Both the position numbers and the translations under genes were made by a program. A stretch of 64,000 bases of DNA from Brachyhypopomus gauderio. Lineage: Eukaryota; Chordata; Actinopteri; Gymnotiformes; Hypopomidae. Below are positions 12,492 to 25,000 of the stretch, in pieces. Under the pieces are notes generated by a model that did no database searches, had not been told where the DNA came from, and was given only the letters and a program-made list of their open reading frames with translations. The DNA lies in NCBI RefSeq assembly GCF_052324685.1, contig NC_135220.1, forward strand, positions 372,001-436,000, read 5' to 3'. The number at the start of each line of letters is the position of its first letter. Position 1 is the stretch's first letter.

Positions 12492-15400
12492 TATAATTCT
12501 TCTGAGGACCAACATTTTAATATCTCCAAATCCATTTAATACCAGTGCCATTAATTGCAATCTTGAGCGGGAGGACTGGCGGTTTCTCATTACTCTCACT
12601 ACTCTCATTCCAGAATAATACTTTCTAATGAAATATTATTACGATCACAGCTATGAGCACAGGCTACATGACACAGAATCTCAACAGTCAAGATGTCCAG
12701 GTGCAGGCGCTGTAGAACATGTGGTCCTCTCGTACGTTGCTACGGAGCCCGAACAATAGCAGAGCCAGTGGGTCAGCAGCCCGTGTCAGAGCCAGCTGGA
12801 CGAAGATCAAGACCACACAGTGCACTATAACGGTGTCATGGGGCCCAAGAAATGAGGGACGATCAAAGCATGCGCGGGCTTGCTGATGCCTCCAGGGTTA
12901 CTTAGTTACCGCGGAGTTATAAAGCCATTTGAAAGTCTTTTTTTAAAGAATAATAACCATAAACAAAACAAAGGGTGCAGATGAAAGGATCAGACTTTAT
13001 TAACATGCAATGATGTAAGAAAATTAAGGTAATAGAAGGTGAAGGCAACGCAAAGACAAGAGAGGGCAAGGGCACGAAATGAGTGTGTGATGAAGATGGA
13101 TGTAAAGAAGCTGGATGGCAGGAGGGGTTGAAGGTTTGTGGGAAAGGAGACACAGGAGGGGGTCGGCATGCCAACGATAAACGCTGCATCAGCAGATGCC
13201 TGAGCATCATTTCACTGTGGGGGGGGTGGGGGGGGGGGGTTTCTATTTTGAGAAATGACAGTGCTGTATGCGCTTCTTTCAAAATGACTTTACTTCATTG
13301 CTCTACTTCCCAAAGCAGGCAGACGCCAAAGTGTGTTAACAGTCAGACAGTCAATTATGTCAGTTGTTATTACGTAAGAGAAGGATTTGAAGTTTGCTTA
13401 ATCCTGCGCTGTATCGTTTGAGACGGACTACGTCTGGAAACATCATCAGCATTAGAACTGTGCACTGAGCTCATAATATCATCATCGTCATCATCATCAT
13501 CAAATCTCACCGATGTGCGTCAGTGGTCAGGCACACAGGCAATTAATTATGACCACTCCTTTCCCCACACGTCTTACTATGGTTGACAAAGTGCTGTGGT
13601 TAGATGTCTGGATAAAATAGAGTGGCTTCTGCATGCCTCTTACTGCTCTGTTCTGAGTAGCACTGTGCCTACCGATGACGACAACGCGGACTCCTTTGCG
13701 AGAGTCGTTCAGACGTATCCAGTTCTCGTTTGGGCAGCCCTGCCATTGCCTCCGACTCGCAGACTCACCTGCTGCCTCGAGTGTCGTATTGCCTCATGTT
13801 CTTGATGAAGTGCACCTTCTTGGACACCTTGCGTCCCGGGGAACCCGACTGGTTACGTATTCTACAACGAAACAGCCAGGACAAAACATGTGGTGAGCAA
13901 AGGGGTGGAATGAAATGGCACATCTTAAAAAAAAAAAAGCTCAACTCACAACTACAGATTCTGAAGTATACTCAAAGTGTGAAGCTCCCCCGTGACCAGC
14001 ATGACAACAATCTAAGGGTATTTATTTCCAATCCTGAAAGAATTGTGATTTCCATGCTCAAACCCACCTGACTGTGCTCACTTAATTGCAAGTTAGAAAT
14101 CATGTGCAGGAAAGTCACAAATCCGTGTTGGACTCTGGCCGTCTTGGGCACATTTACATTTACAGCATCGGGCAGGTGCTCTTGTGCAGAGGCACTTTGT
14201 TGTCTCAGTGCAAGTTTTATGGAAGATATCTTTATTCTAGGACAACTAACCCTGACACTAAGAACACCACTAAGATAAAGGTAATGGGATAAATACACAC
14301 ATTTAACAGGAGGGCTGTTTGTTTTTGTTATTTGCCCATGCCATGAACATAAACGTATGAAGAAAATAAAGTCTTTCACAGATTTGTTGTGACTACAGGT
14401 CTAGACCAATGGCTCCTCTCGCACCTTACACAAGAACATGATCATCTCAGTAAAGTAAATAAGACTGTAACCAGATCTTGCTACTTGATATGAAACACAA
14501 GACTCTTTCAAAATCACCTGCTCTTTCAATAATACACTAGTGCTGTGTATTACTACACGGGGTCATTCCCACTCGAACACGTCCAGCTGCATCGTTCACG
14601 ATCCTGTTTAAAGTGTCAACTTTTAATTTAGGCACGTTTCACTTTATGTAAACAGAGTGCTACAATTCTCCAAAATGAAAATGAAAGCCATAAAACCCGG
14701 AAGTTGAGAATTAGACGCAGCCTAGATGTATTTAAATGACACCAGTGTTCGTGTTGTGCGTTTGCAGTAAAGTGAACACACACTCGGTGGGTCACACACT
14801 CGAACCGAACCCTTCACCAGTCCAACAGTGGACAGACAAGAATACTCATACATACATATACACATAAATACTCACACATACATATACACATAAATACTCA
14901 CACTCCACATACTCGGGCAGGAAGTGTGCAAAATGAAGCGACACTCCGCAGAAATGTTCGTGTGTGTGTGTGTTACACCGGGACGTGCAGGAACATTTCA
15001 CCCTTCACGCCCCGCCACGTCTGCGTGACCCACCGCGATTCTGGCCCGAACCGACCCGGTTTGAGCCGCGGATTAAAGGCAGCTCATGTGAGGTCTGCAT
15101 CATAACACCGGGACCGTACGGGCTCACACGGGACCGGTAACACGTACCTTTGACGGGGGTCCGGCGGTACCGGGTTAGAACTCGAGCACACGACGGGCGA
15201 TCTACCGGAGATCACACCCGGATTGTGGGGTCCAGAGGTCGGAGGAAGGGGGAACCCGTGGGATGACAAAGGATCCGTTCTTCCCCCGTCCGAGAACCCT
15301 TCACCGGTGCCGTGACTAAACCCCACCGACGTCGTGGGCACCGGGGCCGGTGGATAGGTGCTGGTCCCCGGTCCAGGAGCGGCACCTCCGCTGATGGAGG

Positions 15401-15668
15401 GTGACAGCCGGGTGACGGATCCGTAGCCGCTCGTACTCGCCGGAGCGGCCGCCGGTGGTCCAACACACTGGTGCCCGGTCTCTCCCGGGCCAGCCACTCC
15501 ATTACTGAGAGCACACACCGGCCGTCCGTCCAAAGAGATGTTGTTCAGAAACAGCAGTGCTGCTTTTCTCCGACGTAAATCTCTACTTTTCCGCGAATGC
15601 TCCTTATGTGCCCTGGCTGCGCTGCCGCTGGTTCCGTCCTGTGGACCGCAAGCGGCCGCCGCCGCCAT
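7439..15668 (-). CDS. cables2: CABLES2, Cdk5 and Abl enzyme substrate 2, 9 coding exons
   Basis: Cables proteins are adaptors with a C-terminal cyclin box that link cyclin-dependent kinases to Abl-type tyrosine kinases and act in cell-cycle and neuronal signalling. Coding exons in transcript order: 15668-15148, 13861-13769, 12392-12315, 11556-11457, 10180-10015, 9870-9773, 9389-9283, 9097-8893, 7579-7439. All have GT-AG junctions with matching phase and sum to 1509 nt, 502 aa plus stop. Recognisable blocks in order: the N-terminal [94 protein letters not shown]; then the cyclin box ([11 protein letters not shown] to [12 protein letters not shown]) and the end [15 protein letters not shown]2 is favoured over CABLES1 by these blocks and by linkage to adrm1. 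Compared with the human protein as I recall it, the segment between exon 1 and the [11 protein letters not shown] block is shorter. Confidence 0.95.
7594..7631 (+). repeat. (CA)n microsatellite before the cables2 last exon
   Basis: Perfect CA dinucleotide repeat starting about 15 bases intronic to the last cables2 exon. It is (TG)n on the coding strand and occupies the position of the polypyrimidine tract of that acceptor. Confidence 0.9.
7740..8560 (+). mobile_element. Internally deleted Tc1/mariner remnant in cables2 last intron
   Basis: The plus strand holds recognisable pieces of a fish Tc1/mariner transposase gene. One is a start region (tgtttcctaggacctcagaa). Next comes a helix-turn-helix part (caagctggaaagggctacaaaaccag) and the segment cagtcagacagaaagtgtacaaatgaag, followed by 'accctccccaggag'. 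The right end runs (tctgtatctacttctaagac ... taaagggttcacaaactttcaa). The catalytic half is missing. Short ORFs here are remnants, not host genes. Confidence 0.7.
10550..11115 (-). mobile_element. Decayed Tc1-like transposon in cables2 intron
   Basis: The minus strand resembles the N-terminal half of a fish Tc1 transposase gene. On the plus strand the inverse is readable as 'gtggcatgccttacaactccccag', 'gctatggaagcccatgtcatggag', 'ctaatgctgacgtcgcttgcagagg' and 'ccaatgtggagattg'. It shares the family seen at 2680-3235 but in the opposite orientation. No intact frame remains. Confidence 0.7.
12448..12486 (+). repeat. (CA)n microsatellite in cables2 intron
   Basis: Perfect CA repeat of about 39 bases, 55 bases upstream (transcript sense) of the [13 protein letters not shown] exon. 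Confidence 0.9.
13212..13242 (+). repeat. G-rich tract in cables2 intron
   Basis: Two adjacent G runs interrupted by a single T (ggggggg-tgg-gggggggg). There is no coding content. A (CAT)n-like stretch, atcatcatcgtcatcatc, lies at about 13476-13500. Confidence 0.7.
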
Positions 15669-15780
15669 TCTAGTGCGATCTGGTTACAGCTGCACACACA
15701 CGAACGGCAGTTTACGAAGCGAGAACATCGCGACGCCCCCTAGCAGCTGATTGGTCCGCCTCCCCAAAACATGTAAATAT
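14990..15780 (-). promoter_or_regulatory. CpG-rich promoter / first-exon island of cables2
   Basis: CpG dinucleotides are frequent across this stretch (ccgccacg, cgcgattc, gcggccgccgccgcc), while the flanks on both sides are AT-rich. It contains cables2 exon 1 (15148-15668) and about 110 bases upstream of the ATG at 15666-15668. No TATA box is seen in that upstream stretch. This is the usual arrangement for a broadly expressed CpG-island promoter; transcription from it is inferred. Confidence 0.65.
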
Positions 15781-17039
15781 GAATTAACATTCGCCGAAAT
15801 GGACCTGCCGCGAGACACTTGTCTGCAAACGTGCTACGATAGGGTAACCTCATCTCTGACGTCAAACAAATCAAATTCGGGGGGAAATAAATAAATTTTC
15901 GACCTATGAGACAGATTACAGAAATAAATTTTTATTATAAATATATAAATATTATTCAAATATTAAGCTTTCACATAACGTAAACAACCGGCAAGCTCGA
16001 ACGACGTTTCGCCCTAAGGCCTCGGTGAACTTGGTCAACTTCTCGGTTGTTTTGTTAGTGTGAATAATACATCTCTGAAGACTGCAATATAGCCTATATG
16101 AGCCTAATATTTTTCTTTTTATGATCTTGTTCAAAATCAATGCACCAGCGCCTATTTTGATATAAAGATATTTTGTGATCCAAAAATTATGGAAAAACAG
16201 GAAACTGCATTTTCATGTTGCCATTATAATTCTAAGGAACTAGGTTTCTAATTATGACATCAGATGTAGATATAACATCTCGAAAATAAACATTTTAGCT
16301 TTTAAAGGAAAGACTGCTGCTAGTGCATGCACAGACACAGGCTATCTGACTGGATTTCAGTATTTTGCCCTGTCCCTTACACATTTCTTTATGATCCTGC
16401 GTGACAGTGCATTTATCATTTATATGCTCATACTGACATGTTGTTTGGACACGCAGGTGTCATTGTCAAAACATGATGAATTAAATGCTGTACCAATACA
16501 CACTGAAAAAATACAACGGAAGACGCACAGTTGTCATTTGGATGTAGTGGATTATATGTGTTTGTGTCACTGAGAGGTTTGAGGCCAAAGATTTTGAAAT
16601 GGGATATAAAGTTGTTAAGCACCACTTATGTGGATGATGTCCAAAAACAAGTTTCTCAGATTCATATTATTCAACTTATTTGTAAATAATTCTTATTTAT
16701 AATGATAAATAATAATCTGCAAATGTACTAATCTTTAGAATATGATCATATCTGTGCATTGGAAACGGGTTTTGTTACGAATGTGGCTACAATGCTCTTA
16801 AAATGCAAGCTCTTTTGGCCCTGATACACTTCCATAAAAAGCAACATAAGGACCTGATGACATCTGATCACCTCTAGTGTGTTTGTGATAAGACATCTCT
16901 CTCAATTTGTTAATTTCACCCAGTGAATCCAGTAATAATGATGCACAGTGTTGGAACCCAGGATGATACACAAGTAAATCACATATTGCACTAACAACAC
17001 CATAACATTACATCATAATTTTGCTTGCTTACCCAAGAA

Positions 17040-17076
<37 letters not shown>

Positions 17077-19023
17077 TCTACCCATTTCCACAAGAGTGCA
17101 GTGTTAGTCTCTATTTGAAACCCATTTGAAGACATTCAGGAGTTAAACATTGATTATCCCTTTGTACAGCCATGATGTACTTTAGAGATAACACTAAAAT
17201 GAAATATGTGGAGTACTGTCACATATCTTCATCATCATCATCTTCATTACAAGTAAACAGAAAACAGTTGTGCTTTGGTCAGGCCAGTAAACACTTTTTA
17301 AATTTATTTACCTTTTCAAATAAAAATACACGCACACATCTGAAGTCCATCATCAATTTTTATACAATAGTCACAGACCGAAATGAGACGTATAAGGCTT
17401 TATGAACAGATAATGTGTTTGAAAAAAATCCAGCATAGTGTACCATGGTCTTCACTGATGTCATCCAGCCTAGTGTAAACTGTGCCTGCATTTTGGAACT
17501 AGCACCTATAGTAACACAGTACCCAGACGTGCATGGTAAGATTTCTATTGTCTATGGATGCACCCGTTTACTTTCTAGCACCACAAAAGCCATATTATAA
17601 TGCTATACTATACTGACCAAATAATTTCTCATTCTTAAATTCCAAAGAGTTATGAATGACCACTCTGCTCCAAACCTCACCAGCTTCACTGAAGACAAAT
17701 GTTTCATGTATGGAACTTTGAATCTCTTTAATTGTTTTATCCCTTTGATTGTGTTCCATCTTCAAAGTATGAGCTTAAATACTGTATATATACAATACTT
17801 TAAGTGTTGTCGTTTGATGGCTTATATGTGTTTGTGTCATTTAGAGAGGTGGACGGACATGGGTTTAGAAACAGTATGCAAAGAACATTATACACCACTT
17901 ATGTGGAAAAGGGCACCATGTTAAATGAAGGTACTGAAACTTGTGAAATGATACAGCAAAATGATGTTTCTGACAGAATCCTCCAAACTGCAAAATCCAA
18001 GAATTTGTTTTTTTTTATTGCAAAGTTTGATCCAGTCTTCATGACAACATAACCATAATGCTAATTTTCTAATAATCATAAAAAAGAGAATCACTTAGAA
18101 ACATGTAAACATACACTGAAGTTTGATTCATCGCACACACTGTAGACCAGTTAGAAGCTTAGTCCTCCACTGCATGGTGTTGCCATATGGCAACATACCA
18201 TTTCTTTGCAACTTCCTGATATTTAAACATCTGAGCCCTGTTAACATCTTCTGTGAAATACTGCAGAAGTATCTTTGTAATCACCTTCATATTAAAGGAA
18301 TGTCTTGGTTCACTCTGATACGGATTGTCTATCCTGGACATTAAAATTCTGTCATTGTGTTGATTTTGGCCTGGTCTTTTTTAATGATGCATGACTCTTA
18401 AACAGGCTGATTAAGGCCTTGAATGAGACTATTCATACACACACTGTACCATACCTAAAAGCTAGGACATCTCAGACTTCATAAATAACTACCAACTGAA
18501 GCTTTTTTGGATCAGCTTGCCATAAGGGCTTATTAACATCCAAGTTATGTTTTAAATGTTTGCTTTATGAAGACATATTGAAGCACCATCTTTGTGAATA
18601 TACTATACCTCAATGTATTTGATCTATCAGCGTCTCCGCCTTCTTTTTGTCTTAGCATCACTCTTTTCTTCAGTTTTCAGTTTCTCTGTGGTGGACCGAC
18701 TCATAATGATCTGCACTATGATCTTTGACCTCTTCATCCTTTGATCCAACAACTTATCGCCAATGAAGAGATCCGTGTCCCAAAGCAGCACACAGTTGTG
18801 CATGCTTCTACAGTTATAAAGGATCAAAGAAAGAGGTCACGTTATGCGGAGGCCTCGCTAGTTCTGTTTGTTCCTTCTTTTCTCTCACCCCCCCCACTCC
18901 CTTTCCCCCCCACCTACCTGCTACAGCTCTGCTAAGACAGGAGGGACTGACTCTGCAGGACTGACTGCACCCCATACTTGGAGCGAGGGAGCAGGGGACT
19001 GAATTCATGAGAGCGTTTGCCGA
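15781..19023. other. cables2-xkr7 intergenic region
   Basis: AT-rich and without a supportable gene. It contains a (CT)n tract at 17041-17073. A weak internal similarity joins about 16540-16640 and 17805-17910; both carry 'ttatatgtgtttgtgtca' and 'caccacttatgtgga' in the same order, suggesting two copies of an old short repeat. The part next to 19024 is presumably xkr7 3' UTR on the minus strand. Confidence 0.5.
17041..17073 (+). repeat. (CT)n microsatellite
   Basis: Perfect CT dinucleotide repeat of about 33 bases in intergenic DNA. Confidence 0.9.
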
Positions 19024-22000
19024 TCACACCGTTGTCTCGTACTCCATCACCTCCTTGGGTGTGCCCAGGCAGCGGTACTGAATCCTAGGGGTAACTGGGG
19101 CGGCACTCTCCAGAACCAAGATGGTCTTGCGTAGTCTACGATCAATGAAGTGGGCGTCCCAGGCCGGGTACTGCTTTCTGGGCAGGTCTATGCGAATGAC
19201 CGGACCCTCTATCTTTGGACTGAGGCGGGGCGCGGAGGTCCTTAAGCCAGCAGGAGGCCGCACCTGAAACACGTCCCCACCCTCCGCTCCCACTTCCTGG
19301 TCTCCCCCTTTAGTCCTCTGCAACGTTCTGGGGGGGCTGCTCACCAGGTCTGGGGGAGGTGCCGAGGTTGCTGATGACAGACACGGGTCTGACACCGCCC
19401 CCGCTCCCATCATGCCACAGCCTAGATGGCCAGCCGACACGGGGCCGTCCGGGTGCAGCAGGCAATAGTACACGAACATGAAGAAGGTGCCCAGGGCGTA
19501 GCTACAAGCCACCACACACACCACCACCACGGCGGAGAAGTCGGAGGTGTGGGGCCCACGGTAGAGGTACCAGGCGGCGGTGAGAGCCACGTTCTCCGCC
19601 AGCACCACCAGGCTGTAGAGCAACATGCGGCAGCGTGTGGGGCCCTCCCGCACACTGAACCAGCAGAACACGTACACGACGCCCACCATCATGTTGTGGA
19701 TTATCTCCTCCCACTTGGACATGCAGAAGTCCGTCTCGCCCTGGATGATCCAGAAGGTCATGGCGCACCAGTGTGCCACCACGAAGATGCCAAAGTAAAG
19801 CTTAGAGACGGAGGCGAAGAGGGCGAACGCCATGGCCCTCGCCCCCACCGTGAACAAGTGCCACAGCATCTGCACCACTGCTGCCTTGTATGACATGGGC
19901 AGCTTGTCGTCACGTGAGTCTCGCAGGGCCTTCTGGTAGGACACCATCATCCAGGAGAGAGACACCAGTGACGCGGAGGCAGAGAGACCTGGGGGAAACA
20001 CAACAGCACATAAAGAACCACCGAGGGCTGAGAGTTTTAAGATGGACAATAATAGGGTACTATGGTATCAGTGGTAACTGATAATCAGCGATTGTATCAG
20101 TGGTAATTGATTTTAGTATCATCACACATCAGGATGGGGTAATAAATGTCAGGAATGAAATTTAGCATTTATGGACAGTGCAATATGGATTTCCTCTTGT
20201 GACTACTGGTTAGTGTCGGTAATGACCCTCACTTAATCGAATGAGAGGAAGCAATCAATATCAAGAAGAAGACACATACATCCATAGAAAAATAAGAAGT
20301 GGCCTACGTTTGAGTGCTATTGAGAGCTGTTATAAATATTTGATCACTGTCTGGCAGTTCAGAGGCATTATCCATTTGGTGAAGAGAAACATACGTGAGG
20401 GACTTTGCTGAATCAGTCAGCTGTACGGATCACCTCAATGCCATTACATTTCTGAATTAGAGTGTGCGAGGTTTGTCAATCAAGTGAGTATAAATTAGGA
20501 AGCACATCACTCAGGTAAGCCTAATCTTCGCAACAAGAACCCGCAGCAGAACTACATTACTGCTCAATAAAAGTTTAAATGATGGATGTACTCATCATAT
20601 GGCGATAGCTGAAAATATTCTTTAAGCGTTTATAGCTCATTTCTGACACGTTTGTCATTCTGGATATGATGCCTGAAAGCATTACTTAATTTGGATGAAT
20701 AAAGCCTGAACCTTTCCACATAAACACATACATTCTCTTAAAATGTATTGCCACATGGCGGAAAGACAACATCAGATTAAATGACAGCCTGTCAACAGAG
20801 ATGACCTAAGAGAGTCCACTATTGTTGTGAATTCTTTGGTACTGCAGTTTCCTGTTTGACATTTGAAATGCTGCCGTGTACATGACTGTCCTTTCGACTG
20901 GCACTCAAAGCTGTAATCATTATTATGGAGGAGTACCAACGTAGGCAAGAGTTCTTTCTGCACAGCAATTAAACTCACCTGCCAGACAGAATTTGACGAA
21001 TCTAAGTTACAGGAGAGCATGATACCATAGCAACACTGGGCATTATTTAAAAATGAACATCTTCTTTTAAATAAATTGCTTTAAATGTACATTAATTAGT
21101 TAATTTCCTAACATAGCCTAGCACCACAAAGCCCAGCTAGTACACAATGAAATAAACATTGTTTTTCTTAATTTGGTTTTAAAATATTTCTTTGCTCTGT
21201 ATTTATGCCTGCAGTGTGGAAATTATTACAATATCTCAGAATCTGCTCAATTAAACATTGCAGAAATATCAGCTAATCTTCAGACATGAAATACCACTAC
21301 TTAAGAAACATCACTACATTGGAAACACCTTGTAGTGATTTACTGCCCTGTTTCTGACTACAGCACCACGTTCTGGATATTTTAGGTGGGAAACCATTCT
21401 AAATCCAGCAGAGACACAGACATGTAAAAAACTGAGCAACATAATGTCAAATGTTCTAATCTTGTCATATATAATCACCGCCAAATTCTAGATAATGTCT
21501 GCACGATGACATGACTAGTGATCCTACGTGTGCAGGGCTAAACACTTGCCACTGGCATCAAAGCCTCATCGAAGCCTTATCTTAGCTGCTATTGACGCTT
21601 TATCTTAGCTAGCATCACATCCTTATCTTAGCTGCTATTGACGCTTTATCTTAGCTAGCATCACATCCTTATCTTAGCTTTTTACCAGGCAGCAAAACGG
21701 TCGGTGTTGAGCGTGCTGCTCATACCTAAGACTGCACAACCCAGTCACACTTTCAGTGGCAGGCTTTGCACTTGGGCTAATTTGCAGTTGGACCGAAAAC
21801 GAACAGCAGTGTGTTGCCGTGCTGTGTAACCCACAGCGGATGTGTTCATTAATGAGTGCTAAGTGAGGCTAAGTTTCTAAATGAGTCCCACTGTGGTGAT
21901 GAATACTAACCAGATATGATCTAGCAATCAAACCAAAGAACCTGCAGTCAGACTGAGCAATCTTTGACCCGCAATGCAGAGTAGAACTGCAAAATCTGCA

Positions 22001-25000
22001 TTCATCACTGCCTTGAGGAACAGGAAAATATGTTACACATATCTGACACACCACTGACAATATGATCAATATTTGCTTTCATTATTCCTGTGGTAGTAAT
22101 GCAGTTCTAGAGGTTCGGACGTCAGGTCTTTGGTTTATGGCTTACACATGGCTCAAAACATCCTGCAGCTCACAGATCCCGGGGGAGGGGGGGGGGGGGG
22201 GGGTCCCGAGCGGCTCACCTTGCAGGGGGAGAACCTGGGTGGCATGCACCATGATGCTGAGCTGCAGGACGAGCTGTGGAGCGCTCTTCAGGAAGGTCTC
22301 CAGCAGACGCAGCATGCTGATGTCGGCGCTCTCGAACTTCAGACGCCAGTAGACGTGGCCGTGGGTGGGGTCCCGTCGCCACCGGCTCTGCACACCCAGA
22401 TACAGGGCGTGGACATACCTGGGTGGCACCATCAGGAAGGGGGGCGGGGGTGTACGGGAGAGGGCAAGAAGGAAAAGGGAGAATGAACCAAAAAGTCAGA
22501 GACTCTGATAAAGATAAAGGAGCAGAGGCAGGGAGGCTTCAGAGTCCATCGGCACCAGCGAATCAATATGTCGTAATTACAAATGCAACCTTGATGTTTC
22601 CTTCGTTTGGGACAACCCACATTCATCAACAACATTGTTCTGTAATGTAAATGTGCTGGATTTATTTAAATGGATAATTTCCCATCTGCTGTCCTTGGCC
22701 GGGGTGATGTTTATGAACACAGGCAATATTTCTTATCTGCTTCAGTGCAGTTTACATTGCTGCAACATTCACAGTGTATCATACAAATAGGGGAGCCATT
22801 GAAAGAATGTCTTGACTGCAAAACCTACAGACAACCAATTTAGGGCCAAGGGGCCCCAACTGAGTCTGCAAGTACTTGAAACACAGCACACACCTTGATT
22901 AGGCTGAATGCCAGTGATCTTGAACATGTTCCAGTTACTCATGAACATTTTGTTCTCTGTTCGCCTGTCGGGTCTCGGACATGTGTAAGGACGCACATTA
23001 ATGTCTTCTCGTGTTATCTCATCCGGCTCTGTGGATGTCAGGGCACACAGGGAAGCCGGCCGACGAGCTGGCCCAGTTTCAGGCCTTCCAGCATCGATGC
23101 TTCCATCTGTGTTGAGTTAGCTGTTCTATACCATGTTATTTGACACTACACCTAGCAAGCCCCTTGCTGAGCGGTGGATTTAACACAACGCGCATTCAGT
23201 GATTTTTAAACAAAGAATGAACACGCTGTAATAAACAGAAAGGCCCTGGCGAAGAACTGGCCTAACAGCTCTGACATTTTCAACATTTGTGCACTTGACT
23301 TAATTTCGCCTCTCTTGGTAGGAAAGTGTCATGACATGTCGGCTTCTCTGACAGGGAATAAGTGCAGGAAGGTATCTCGGTTGGAAGCCAGGTGACGGAC
23401 AAGCTGATGCACCTCTGCTTCGTGATTTTCCACAAACGTGGCCCACGTCCCCCTCTTGGCTCCACGTGTGATGAACGTGAGTGAAAAGGCAGCTCCTCAA
23501 AAGACGATCAAGCGTCATGGGGATGGAGAAGTGTCATTTGTTTCCCTTCTGGTTTGGAGCAGCTGGATGTTCTTGGTGAAGTTTCAGAGGCCTCGAAATC
23601 TGCAAGTGTCGCTTTTGTCCCTCCGCATCTAGTGCGGCTGTCCTCAGATAAGAAAACAAGCATTTCTAATCACACTCCTGCTATTTAAAAACTTTAAACT
23701 GGGTAGCACGCTCTGCTGGTAGAGGACAATGGAGAAGCAGAAAGAAAGTTCTTCAGCTGCAGAGGACAGAGACAATCGTTACATGCACAGCAACTGACGG
23801 CAGGCATAAAACAACAGTCTCCATGGTGACAACTGACAAGCATTATGGGTGACGTGCTTTGCCCATTATTACTTTGCTTAACAAAATCCACTTGGAGAGA
23901 ATAATGTGACAGCCTTCCATTTCACACAAAGGATTGTACACAGCTCTGTGTGGATGAGGGCGTTTCTACTCTGTCCCCCTGATCAAGGCAGTGCCACTGA
24001 GTGTCAGGGATTATTGATTTCTGTCCATTGTGTTGTTGAGCAGTCAAAGCGAACTGCTCTACAGTTCATCTTTGCACTGCATCTGCCATTGGCCATCTTC
24101 TCAGTTTGCCAATCACCAGAGAGACCAATTAACCTACTCCACTGCTCAGTTAACACCAGTGGCCAATAGGGCGTCTGATATTGACTGTTTCGGTTTCTCC
24201 AGCACACAAAGTCCTGCTCAATACCGGACCAAGGAGTTTTCCTTTTAAATGACGCCACGCCTATCACACTGATAGCTGCACTTATTTGAGTCAGTGAGAC
24301 CGCATGGGGCTTGCTGTTTGAGAAAAGCAGATAAATCGAGTCGAAGGAATGAAGGCAGAGAAAGAAAGAGAGAAAGAATGAAAGAACAAGCATGGGAAAA
24401 GGAAAGAAAACAGAAATCAAGAGGATAAGAGAAGAGAAAGCAGAACAGAGACGAGTTGATGAAATGCCTTAATTCCCTTCAAACAGCACCCCTACTGAGG
24501 TGATTATGCCACCCTGTCCTGGTGTCTGTTGACTGAGGTTGGCGGTGTTGTCCAGAGCATGTGAGCAACTTTTATATCCTGACTGCACTCACTTACACTT
24601 TTGTCCTTATTTAATTATTTTTGGTTGTCATGCCATCTGTACGCAAGTCTTGTGAATTTATTTCTTTTCAGTATTGTAGGCATTAAATTCATGCAAGAGT
24701 GGACGCCAGATGAACCTACATGAATGCACGCGCACTGTGATTCTCTGTACCGCCAACTTACATTAACACCACAATTTCTGTTGACTCATAAACTATTGCC
24801 TAGAATGTGTCAGAGATAGCAGTTGGCAGCGTCTTTCTCTACAAGTTCAGCCAAAAATGAAATGGAACATTAATTAAACAGAGGAGCTAAATGAATGAGT
24901 TGGCCTTTTCTGTCGCTGTCTGGGACACTACTGATCTTAAAACAACAATCATGCCTCTGCATAGGTATCGTATCATCTGAGGTCTCAGTGCTAGCCCAAA

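Larger units (their letters stand above)
19989..22218 (-). other. xkr7 intron 2
   Basis: AT-rich intron without a gene. It holds a two-copy tandem repeat at about 21565-21680 and a poly-G tract about 15 bases inside the donor. The rest shows nothing recognisable. Confidence 0.7.

Noticed and set aside
19426..19893. 155-codon plus-strand ORF rich in His, Glu and Val
   Set aside because: Antisense shadow of xkr7 exon 3, whose reading frame is clearly the conserved one.
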